DNA from: Bacteroidales bacterium UBA2861 | GTDB taxonomy: Bacteria; Bacteroidota; Bacteroidia; Bacteroidales; UBA932 | Assembly (NCBI GenBank): GCA_002350615.1 | Contig: DEFD01000025.1 | Span: 124,001-188,000 of the forward strand | DNA length: 64,000 bases | Direction: 5' to 3' | Shown here: in pieces, positions 41,245 through 48,712 of the stretch | How the letters are laid out: every line of letters begins with the position of its first letter | Position numbering within the stretch: the stretch's first letter is position 1 | The notes under the pieces: model-generated | Databases searched by the model: none | Told to the model about the DNA's origin: nothing | What the model saw: only the letters and a program-made list of their open reading frames with translations | Position numbers and translations under genes: made by a program

Positions 41245-42855
41245 TTAGAATTTTCCGTCAAAATAATTGATCAGGTCGTAGGCGTTGTAGTTCACCTCGC
41301 GCATAAACTTCCCAAGTATCGGGAACATATTGTAGTTATTGTCGTACAGGCCTTTATTTGAGGGCTGTCCGTTATTGTCATTGCCATCGTCGTCCTGATA
41401 CTTAAACCAGGTCCAGCCGACGCAGTTGCGTGCCTCTAGCAGGCCGAGCGCAAAATGCTGATAGGCGTAAGCCCTGTCCGCCTGGGTGGGCACGCAGAAT
41501 CCGGCCCCAGAGGTGTTGGGAAGATCCGAATCCTCAATTCCCTTTGTGTAGAATTCGGTCACCATGAACGGTGCATTCTGGGACCATTCGGCCCAATCCA
41601 GGATTCTGGTATCGACTTCAGGAGACCATCTGGAGTAATAATTTATGGAAACTATATCGCAGTGACGGCCTGCAGCCTGAACCACCTGCCTGATATATTT
41701 CGGAGCACCGTGAAGACGGCTTCCGACATACATCAGCCCCCTTGCGTGGGCATTCACCGCATCGCGCACTCCCTTGTAGTATCGCTCAGCGAGTTCTCCG
41801 GCGAATTCTTCTCCGAGCGCTGTGGTCACCTTGGAAGCTTCCGGCGTAAGGCCCTTGGACTCCATGAAAGCAATCGCGCCCTTCTTTGCGACATCATTGT
41901 TGTCCGCGATGCCGAGGAAGAGTTTCAGCAGGGTGGCATTGAACTGTATTTCATTGTCCGAGAAGAACCCGAACACATATTTATTCATCCTGTACGGATC
42001 GAAATCCGGTCCCTTCACATACTCCTTGCACCAGGCCGGCCAGTCGTCCCAAAGGACGATTCCAGCCTCATAATCGGCATTTCCTCCCGGCCATTCGCGG
42101 CCTTTGACGCTGCGGAACTTGCTCAGGAAAGCGAATGAGGGACAGATGGAGATAGGCTTGTCGGGATTTGCATTGTCATAATCCAAAATAGGTTGATAAG
42201 TGCCTGTGCAGAAAGCACCGGTAGCATGAATTCCGGTCTTTGCAAGTTCTTCCCGTGAAACGCTGATCCAAGTGTTCACATCGTTTCCGAAACGCGTGGC
42301 GAATGCCGCCTTGTTCCTTGTGGAAGAGCCCTGGCGGAAAGATGTCACGCCCCGCATATAGTGGACATAACCATCGGGATCCACTATCCACCAGCGCCCT
42401 CCGATCTTTTTCACATAGAAACGGCCTGTTACCTCCTGCTTGGGCATAGTGAGCGTGCTTCCCCATTTATTCGTGAGGCTTTGATACTTCTCATCTGTCT
42501 TGGTTTCCGTCTCATAGCCTTCCATATAATGGACTATCCGGGCCTTGGCGACGGACCAGTTGGTGATCACCCCCGGGTTAGAAGGGCTGCAGCTCCCGGT
42601 ATTGTATTTTACGGATACCGGCCGATACATACGCGCTTTAAAAGAAGGAGTGTAAACCTCGGCGGGTCCCGCTTCCGGATAGACATAATCATCCGGAGCC
42701 TGCTCCACCTGACGGTCGTAGCTCAGGGTATCATCCTTGCTTGCCGGAGGAAAGGCGTCATCCCAGGTAGGAAGATGCCCTTCATCGTTCTTCCCGCAAG
42801 ACAACAGGGCTGCCAGCGCTAAAGAAAGAATCGCAGTAATTCTAAATGTTCGCAT
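41245..42855 (-). CDS. Lipoprotein glycoside hydrolase, clan GH-A (agarase-like)
   Basis: A 536-residue lipoprotein (ALLSCGK, Cys about 20). A beta-sandwich-like opening region leads to FYVKKIGGRWWIVDPDGYV (about 145-163), a signature I associate with GH50/agarase-like enzymes. Barrel motifs are FSDNEIQF (acid/base Glu about 300), IVSINYYSRWSPEVD, VTEFYTKG (nucleophile Glu about 434) and WTWFKYQDD. The specificity cannot be read. The agarase resemblance does not prove agar as substrate, because this superfamily includes other specificities. Second gene of the PUL operon. Confidence 0.8.
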   Translation of the reverse strand: MRTFRITAILSLALAALLSCGKNDEGHLPTWDDAFPPASKDDTLSYDRQVEQAPDDYVYPEAGPAEVYTPSFKARMYRPVSVKYNTGSCSPSNPGVITNWSVAKARIVHYMEGYETETKTDEKYQSLTNKWGSTLTMPKQEVTGRFYVKKIGGRWWIVDPDGYVHYMRGVTSFRQGSSTRNKAAFATRFGNDVNTWISVSREELAKTGIHATGAFCTGTYQPILDYDNANPDKPISICPSFAFLSKFRSVKGREWPGGNADYEAGIVLWDDWPAWCKEYVKGPDFDPYRMNKYVFGFFSDNEIQFNATLLKLFLGIADNNDVAKKGAIAFMESKGLTPEASKVTTALGEEFAGELAERYYKGVRDAVNAHARGLMYVGSRLHGAPKYIRQVVQAAGRHCDIVSINYYSRWSPEVDTRILDWAEWSQNAPFMVTEFYTKGIEDSDLPNTSGAGFCVPTQADRAYAYQHFALGLLEARNCVGWTWFKYQDDDGNDNNGQPSNKGLYDNNYNMFPILGKFMREVNYNAYDLINYFDGKF

Positions 42856-42868
42856 TTATGAATGTGAT

Positions 42869-44281
42869 TTATTGTTCAGTATAACAATATGATATGACCT
42901 TGTCAGCATATCTGTTCCCGAGCAGTATCTGCCCGTCTCTGGAAAAATGCGGGTCAGATTCGTCTTTAAGCCAGCCGCAATCCTTGCTGGACACCCAGTC
43001 GGAATTGGAGATTACCGTAGATATCTGCTGGATCACGGGGTTGAACTTTGAGGCATTCGAATGCCATTCGGCAATCTCGCCGGCAATGAACGGTGCATCA
43101 GGAATCTTAAGATCCGAACGAAGGGCGTCGACAATGGTTTTGAGCCCCGTCAAATAACCGTCGGGGTTACCGCTGTTGGATTCTCCCTGATGCCAGAGGA
43201 TCGCGACAATTTTCCCATACTTCTGCGCCTTCTTCGCACGGGAAACAGCGCTCGCATAGTATCCGGTTGAAGAGCCCGGCTTCCACTCGTAAAGGGCGGT
43301 GCCGCCTCGGGCGTTTACCACCAGGAGCACCTTTTTACCCGTATGCTGCGCAATCTTTTTGGAAAAGGAGAAGCCGGGGTTGATGCCCTGGGCGATGTCC
43401 TTTTTGATCGTAGAATACCTGTTCAGGGGATTGCTGGCAGGTTCCGGAATGCCTATCGCATTGAGAAGAAAGACTTTTTCGTCGAAGGGCTGGTCGTCTC
43501 CCTCTATAAGGGCACCACGCCCCGCCATATTCGACTGGCCGATAAGAAGGAAGACCTCATAGTCTCCGGGCTCTCCGCTCACCGGATCATCGCCATCGTC
43601 CGCCGCAGGCGCCTCCTTAAGGCTCAACCTGCGCACTGCCCGCACCGGCCTGCTGCCTTTCTTGACGAACGAACTGTGGCCTTTGTCGGCAAGTCGAACC
43701 GACCACGCTTTAGTGGCGTCCGTAGCGTGCTCACAACTGCTCCAATAATATGAAGACGCCTTGAAAGCATCGCCGCCATTGGCAATAATCACCTGATTCA
43801 GGCTGTCAACCGTAGTAGTGTTGTTGAGTTTGAGGCCGTTAGTCACCTGAGACAGCTCCGTCCTGGAAGGCAGATACCAGTCGTCGCCCTTGTAGATGCA
43901 CCAGGCAGCGGCCTCAAACTTGTCCATATCCGCTCTCTCCTTGAACATCACAGTGTTTTCGTAACCGTCTGCAGAATTTGCTTCTGTCCCGACTTTTATC
44001 GTACTGACGCTCTCCTGAGCCCAGGAGCAGGTGACTTCATCCATGGAAACAAGGTGTACGAAATCTTCGTCCACGGCGTAAACTATACCTTCATCATAGA
44101 AGTCGCCAATCTTCAGCGTATCCAACTGGAGTTTCTGGGGCTCTTCAGGATTCTCGGGAATTTCAGGATTCTCCGGGATTTCAGGATCCTCGGGGTCTCC
44201 TTCCTTTTCTTTCGGAGAATCCGGTGCACAGGCTGCAAATGCTGCGATCAGCAATGCCGCCAGGAAATGTTTAGTGTTCAT
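42869..44281 (-). CDS. Lipoprotein with DUF1566 domain fused to SASA/CE6-type SGNH acetylesterase
   Basis: A 470-residue lipoprotein (AAFAAC) with a Pro/Glu repeat linker (PEIPENPEIPENPEE). A DUF1566-like domain follows at about 55-225 (GDDWYLPSRTEL, YYWSSCEHAT, RPVRAVRRLSL). The C-terminal SGNH hydrolase has VFLLIGQSNMAG (Ser about 249), NARGGT, WHQGESN and DPHFSRDGQ (Asp/His about 443-446). The family removes O-acetyl groups from glycans. It heads the PUL operon with a TAAATTTG box at 44304-44311, so deacetylation is probably an early step. Confidence 0.87.
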   Translation of the reverse strand: MNTKHFLAALLIAAFAACAPDSPKEKEGDPEDPEIPENPEIPENPEEPQKLQLDTLKIGDFYDEGIVYAVDEDFVHLVSMDEVTCSWAQESVSTIKVGTEANSADGYENTVMFKERADMDKFEAAAWCIYKGDDWYLPSRTELSQVTNGLKLNNTTTVDSLNQVIIANGGDAFKASSYYWSSCEHATDATKAWSVRLADKGHSSFVKKGSRPVRAVRRLSLKEAPAADDGDDPVSGEPGDYEVFLLIGQSNMAGRGALIEGDDQPFDEKVFLLNAIGIPEPASNPLNRYSTIKKDIAQGINPGFSFSKKIAQHTGKKVLLVVNARGGTALYEWKPGSSTGYYASAVSRAKKAQKYGKIVAILWHQGESNSGNPDGYLTGLKTIVDALRSDLKIPDAPFIAGEIAEWHSNASKFNPVIQQISTVISNSDWVSSKDCGWLKDESDPHFSRDGQILLGNRYADKVISYCYTEQ

Positions 44282-44303
44282 ATTATGCGATATATCTCAA
44301 TCG

Positions 44304-44311
44304 CAAATTTA
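44304..44311 (-). promoter_or_regulatory. -7 box (TAAATTTG) for the PUL operon
   Basis: TAnnTTTG match 22 bases upstream of the first PUL gene. It is the only clear promoter box found by eye for the 14 closely spaced genes from 44281 to 22775. It lies between the right 39-bp repeat and the operon. Confidence 0.6.
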
Positions 44312-44379
44312 GTTGGCGGATTAACAAATCGTAGCAAGAAAATACGAATTGATGGCAAAATCGTTCGGGAAGGAGATTC

Positions 44380-44418
44380 TCACCAATCCTTGAAAGGATG
44401 GCGGGTGAGGCGGGCGTT
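44380..44418. repeat. Right copy of the 39-bp direct repeat flanking the PUL (attR-like)
   Basis: This copy is the native 3' end of the intact CYTH gene: 13 codons including the TGA at 44380-44382. It contains a perfect dyad ATCCTT-GA-AAGGAT. The other copy is at 22732-22770, 21.6 kb away, in the same orientation. Confidence 0.9.
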
Positions 44419-44901
44419 GTAGTAGCGTTTATCGCCCGTGACCTCGGGACCGAGCCAGGAGGGGGCTGGAACAGCCTCGTCAGCCGAGCGGAGTTCCACT
44501 TCAGCGACCACCAGGCCGGCGTTGTCTCCGTGGAATTCATCCACTTCCCAAGTATGGATACCGTCCTCTGACGGAACCAGCCAGCGGGTCTTGTCGATGA
44601 TGGAATCCTCAGCAAGGCCAAGCAGCTGCCGGGCGTCCTGCGGACTTATTTCCTTCTCCCATTCGAAACGGGAGAGCCCGCCATCGGCCGAAGGGCCTTT
44701 GATGGTAAGCCAGGCGCGGCCGGCAGGAGCAGCATCCGGAGATTCTGCGCCCGGGGCCGCCGGGAAGGTCTCCATCCGCACCCGAACCGTCTTGCCCGAG
44801 CCGGGACAAAGGTATCCCTGCACCATATTGATACACCCCTTCGCTTCGCTTTTGTATGCGTCGCTGCTTACCAGATATTTCCTTTCTATCTCAACGGACA
44901 T
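44380..44901 (-). CDS. CYTH-domain protein (triphosphate tunnel metalloenzyme family)
   Basis: A 173-residue CYTH protein. Signature MSVEIERKYLV (EIERK at 4-8), basic/acidic strand pairs TVRVRME, WLTIKG, FEWEKEI, and WEVDEFHGDNAGLVVAEVEL. Members hydrolyse inorganic triphosphate or act on related phosphates; the substrate here is unknown. About 16 Ala/Pro/Gly-rich residues (FPAAPGAESPDAAPAG) separate the second and third strands and look inserted. Its last 13 codons are duplicated beyond the PUL at 22732-22770. It is the last gene of the M16-DUF3109-lipoprotein-DUF5723-CYTH operon. Confidence 0.92.
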   Translation of the reverse strand: MSVEIERKYLVSSDAYKSEAKGCINMVQGYLCPGSGKTVRVRMETFPAAPGAESPDAAPAGRAWLTIKGPSADGGLSRFEWEKEISPQDARQLLGLAEDSIIDKTRWLVPSEDGIHTWEVDEFHGDNAGLVVAEVELRSADEAVPAPSWLGPEVTGDKRYYNARLTRHPFKDW

Positions 44902-44916
44902 GGCGACAAAGATACA

Positions 44917-47373
44917 TCAAAGCCTGTACCGCAGGCCGAAACAAAGCCGGAAATTGTAGAAACTGCCATCCTGACGCATCCTGGTGGTGCCGTTGTCGGC
45001 CGATGGGAAAGACCGCTCGCTGCCGCTGTAACGGAAGGTATTGTAATCAGCCCACAGATTCGCGATGAAATGCCCCAGGCCGACACTGAATCCTGCCTTC
45101 ATTATAATATTAGGCTGCAGATAACCTACGAGGGAGTACTCTTTTGAAATTTTGCCGGAGTATTCATTCGGTTTGGTCTGGAGATACTCTCCGGACACGG
45201 ACCTGCTGAAGACGGTAAGCAGGGGCATGACGGTGAGGTTGAAGGTTATATTCCTCAGTCCTTGGAGATCGGCGGCGGAACGCGGATCCTTGTGATACTG
45301 TACCAGGTTCACGGAATAACCTCCTCCGAGGGAGAACTGGGTGGTGGAGAACTGTCCGAGTCCGCGGGTGATTTCCATGAGCAGGTTGTCCCGGTTGTCC
45401 AGATCCAGACGACCCTGCATATACTGGGCCGTAGCCATCCAGGATCCGGCGGTGCGCCGCTGGATCATCTTTCCGTCATAAGCGGCCGAATAGCAGAAAT
45501 GCTTGCGGTTGAACGCGTAATATCCGTCGATAATCAGGTCGTACATATCCACGGTCTCGCCGGATTTCAGGGGAATTCCGGGAACTTTGCCAAGCGTATC
45601 CAATTCCAGGGACACCACGGCTTTGGCCAGGCTGCTGTATTTCCTGTGGCGGACGTCTATGCCGTAATATGAGGTCAGATAGGAAAAGTCGAATGAAGAA
45701 GAATTGGAGGTTCCCTTGCCTACCTCGCGCGAGACGCTCAGGGAGAAAGGCCCGTATCCGATACCTGTTTTAAGTGTATGAGCCGCCCTGTCTTCCAGGC
45801 TCAGCTCCATATTCGCCTTGCCGTAGCCGTTGTCGTTACGCACACTGAGTTCGGCATTGAGCTCGGCACCGGTTCGTGCAAGTTCGTAACCATTGCTGAA
45901 GGACCATCCCTTGACCGGCTGCAATATCCACTCTTCATCAAGCTTCGGACTGGGTTTCAGGGACCAGCGCCAGAGACGGAACATGAGATTGTCCCGGCCG
46001 CGGCTTTCAAGCGGGACGACGATACCCGCAACCACATTATGGTTCAGCTTGGTAAGCGGGATGAACTGCGGAGAGAACTCCCGGACATAGGAATCCGTGC
46101 CTGCGAAGAACTGCAGATATTTGGTCCTCACGGAAGCCACGGCACCGTAGGAAGTGCCGTAACGGCTCAGGCCGGTGCTGACCGACAGGGAGAGCCAGTC
46201 CAGCGGTGTCGCATTCAGGGACGGCCTCAGTTCCCACCAGTTGAAAATATTGTCCACCTTGTAAACCCCGAGAATGCCCACGCTCATCCTGTCGTAGAAG
46301 GGCAGACGGTACTTCGCCCCGAAGTTGAAGCTCACAGTCAACGGATCGAAGGAATTCTTCTTCTTGCCCCGGGGCCGGAACTTCAGTATCGCACTCAACC
46401 CGGAAGTCGGATTCCCTTTTTTGTCGTCGATGCTGCCGGTAGGATCATAGGTATAATATACCTTTTTGGTCTTCGCATACATGGAGTCAAACCACTTGAT
46501 GCCGCCAAAGTCGAGGATGGAAGCGGAAAGGGTCAGTTCCTTCGTGGCTTTCCATTCCAGACCGGCATCGAAAGCCATTCCCACGCCGTTGAGTCCGAGC
46601 AGCCCGGCAGGTTTTATGCCGGTATTGAAAACATCTATCTCGTTGAGAGTCTTGCCTTCAACATCCTTTGACAGTTTGTAGTCGAGGGCCTTCCCGGCGA
46701 TTTCCATATCGCTGTCCGACTCTATCTTCCAATGATCGGAGGCGAGATTGAGATGCATTTCCCTCAGATGAAGGGAGCCGTAGGACAGTCCCGCGATGAT
46801 TTTCTGCCGGGCGCCCAGGGTAAGGCGGTCCGATATCTCGAAAGTACGTCCGTAAGAGGCTTCCAGCCAGGTATGGGTCTTCGCGAACATGTCGCTGAAA
46901 TCGAAACTGGTACGCCGCTCGGTTCCCACTTTCATGAATTCGAAGACGTCGTAGGGCGCATTTACCGCAACGCCCGAACGGAAAGAGACGTCGAAAACAT
47001 GATAAGACCCGCCATACTTGAATCCGTAGGCGAAAAGGGTATAATCTTCCTCGAGGATGATGGAATTCTGTTTCCTGTTGAAAGCAGAAAGGAAGGTGTT
47101 TGCATCCACGTCGGAGTGCAGTCCCGTGACCAGTTTTTTCCCGTCTGCCGACGGGTAGATGAAATCTTTCAGGGAAAGGGGACTCTTCACCGATGTGACG
47201 CTCTGCCCGAAAAGCGGGGCCAGAAAATCGCTGTCGTAGCCGAACGCAGGATTCAGTTTATAGGCATAGGGATAGTAATCCAGGAAATAGCCTCCACGGA
47301 AATTCTGCGCCCCTGCCACATGGCAGCAGAGGGAAAGCGTGAGCAGGATTATTGCATAAAACAGTTTCCTCAT
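44917..47373 (-). CDS. DUF5723-family outer-membrane beta-barrel protein
   Basis: An 818-residue protein with a cleaved signal peptide (to AGAQ). The sequence has alternating hydrophobic/polar strands, a conserved early segment (LNPAFGYDSDFLAPLFG) and an aromatic C-terminus (FYNFRLCFGLRYRL) as expected of an outer-membrane barrel. I recognise the DUF5723 pattern but no function is known. It follows the 47380 lipoprotein after six bases, so the two may form a surface unit. Confidence 0.85.
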   Translation of the reverse strand: MRKLFYAIILLTLSLCCHVAGAQNFRGGYFLDYYPYAYKLNPAFGYDSDFLAPLFGQSVTSVKSPLSLKDFIYPSADGKKLVTGLHSDVDANTFLSAFNRKQNSIILEEDYTLFAYGFKYGGSYHVFDVSFRSGVAVNAPYDVFEFMKVGTERRTSFDFSDMFAKTHTWLEASYGRTFEISDRLTLGARQKIIAGLSYGSLHLREMHLNLASDHWKIESDSDMEIAGKALDYKLSKDVEGKTLNEIDVFNTGIKPAGLLGLNGVGMAFDAGLEWKATKELTLSASILDFGGIKWFDSMYAKTKKVYYTYDPTGSIDDKKGNPTSGLSAILKFRPRGKKKNSFDPLTVSFNFGAKYRLPFYDRMSVGILGVYKVDNIFNWWELRPSLNATPLDWLSLSVSTGLSRYGTSYGAVASVRTKYLQFFAGTDSYVREFSPQFIPLTKLNHNVVAGIVVPLESRGRDNLMFRLWRWSLKPSPKLDEEWILQPVKGWSFSNGYELARTGAELNAELSVRNDNGYGKANMELSLEDRAAHTLKTGIGYGPFSLSVSREVGKGTSNSSSFDFSYLTSYYGIDVRHRKYSSLAKAVVSLELDTLGKVPGIPLKSGETVDMYDLIIDGYYAFNRKHFCYSAAYDGKMIQRRTAGSWMATAQYMQGRLDLDNRDNLLMEITRGLGQFSTTQFSLGGGYSVNLVQYHKDPRSAADLQGLRNITFNLTVMPLLTVFSRSVSGEYLQTKPNEYSGKISKEYSLVGYLQPNIIMKAGFSVGLGHFIANLWADYNTFRYSGSERSFPSADNGTTRMRQDGSFYNFRLCFGLRYRL

Positions 47374-47379
47374 GGCAAA

Positions 47380-48117
47380 TCAGCTTTTTTTAAGGAGGAA
47401 ACCTATTATACGAAGATACGGCATCACTTTCTTCAGCCAGGCCATATCCACCGGCACACCTTCCGGAAGGGAAATGCGCAGGTTGTTGAAAACCAGCTGG
47501 TCATCTTCGCTCAGGGTGTATTTCTGGCCGGCAAGGCTCTCGGGATACAGCGTGAGCGTGAATCGGATACAGTCGAAAGGGGAAAGTCTGTCGGCAGAGA
47601 CATCTATGGAAAGGGGAGAAATGACTGGCACCTCGGGAGATCCGGCCGGAAGGATCCCGGAAACGATGGGATGGTAAGCCTCCACCACGTTGTCCAGAGA
47701 ATCCAGCAAAGCCACCGACACGCCGTACGAGAAAGGCGAGCTGTTGGCGACATCCATTTCCAGCAAAAAAGAGAACGTCTTGCTCAATTCCTGATTCAGA
47801 TTCACATTCAGTCCGTCTATGTCGAATTGAAATGAAATCTCTTCTCCCGATGTGAAATCGAGCTCGATATTCCCGTCCACATCGTAGGACACTGCGCCGT
47901 ATCCGAAAACCATGACGATCTTATCCGCATCGATACTGCCTGCATTGCCGATGGGTACGACCAGGTTTTTGGCAAGGATCACATTGGTATCGACCCCTTT
48001 CTTGAAATCGTAATCCCTGTTTATCGTGCAGGAAAGGGGCGCTGCCAGCATCAGGGCGGCGAATCCCGCCCTCAAAATGGAGCGCAGCCCGTATCGTATC
48101 GTCGTCATCCAAGCCAT
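47380..48117 (-). CDS. Lipoprotein of unknown function
   Basis: About 245 residues from ATG 48117 (MAWMTTIRYG) or 48108. The longer frame to 48174 would run into the DUF3109 gene. A hydrophobic segment ends in LAAPLSC, a lipobox. The mature part is rich in beta-type segments (ELDFTSGEEISFQFDIDGL, PVISPLSIDVSADRL) and ends in a hydrophobic/basic tail. No family recognised. It lies between DUF3109 and DUF5723 genes with short gaps, and the pair with DUF5723 recurs in Bacteroidales as far as I recall. Confidence 0.7.
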   Translation of the reverse strand: MAWMTTIRYGLRSILRAGFAALMLAAPLSCTINRDYDFKKGVDTNVILAKNLVVPIGNAGSIDADKIVMVFGYGAVSYDVDGNIELDFTSGEEISFQFDIDGLNVNLNQELSKTFSFLLEMDVANSSPFSYGVSVALLDSLDNVVEAYHPIVSGILPAGSPEVPVISPLSIDVSADRLSPFDCIRFTLTLYPESLAGQKYTLSEDDQLVFNNLRISLPEGVPVDMAWLKKVMPYLRIIGFLLKKS

Positions 48118-48136
48118 GTTCTGCAAAGATGGAAAA

Positions 48137-48709
48137 TTAAAGCAAATGTTCAGCCGCCGCGCACAGGGCTTCATAAAAATCCTCCCCGAAATTTTCCGTA
48201 AGGGGGCGTTTCAGGAACTGATAGGCCCGGATTCCTTCGCGCTTTCCTTTTGCAAAGGCTGGTGCGCAGATGCCCCAGCGGTGGAGATTCAGCGCAAGCC
48301 CGCCTCCGGTGAGACGTGTCACGCGGATTGGATACAGCGAGCAGGAAACAGGTTTTCGGCAGGACGCCATTTCCACGGCGCACAGGAGGGACTCCCCTTC
48401 CCTATGGCAGAAAGCGCAGGCTTCCGAGCCGGGTATCAGGGGTGTAACCAGGTCGTTGTCCCTGTCAACTTCAAAGAATCCTTTCGCGGCGACGGCATCG
48501 CGTCCTTCCTGCGACATCAGCGAAGAATACTTCGGGTAATCCCGTTCGAGAGTTTCCGTCTCCCCCTCCTCAAGCGGCGCTCCGCTATCCCCCACAATGC
48601 AGCAGGCTCCTTTGCAGACGGGATAGTCGCAGGCGAAGAATTCGCTCACGACATCCTCGCTCACAAGGACGTTGCCGATTTCTATTATGCTTCCGAATCT
48701 TCCGTGCAC
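48137..48709 (-). CDS. DUF3109-family cysteine-cluster protein
   Basis: A 190-residue cytoplasmic protein with a YkgJ-like Cys cluster: CDYPVCKGACC (27-37), CAFCHREGESLLC (about 97-109), and CRKPVSCSLYPIR (about 116-128). Such clusters usually bind zinc or an Fe-S centre. The function is unknown, although the family is well conserved in Bacteroidetes. It starts three bases after the stop of the M16 gene and is followed by the 47380 lipoprotein. Confidence 0.87.
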   Translation of the reverse strand: MHGRFGSIIEIGNVLVSEDVVSEFFACDYPVCKGACCIVGDSGAPLEEGETETLERDYPKYSSLMSQEGRDAVAAKGFFEVDRDNDLVTPLIPGSEACAFCHREGESLLCAVEMASCRKPVSCSLYPIRVTRLTGGGLALNLHRWGICAPAFAKGKREGIRAYQFLKRPLTENFGEDFYEALCAAAEHLL

Positions 48710-48712
48710 AGG

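Noticed and set aside
22771..44379. Calling the repeat-flanked PUL an integrative conjugative element
   Set aside because: No integrase, relaxase, mobilisation or transfer gene lies in the interval. Only the border repeats support insertion.
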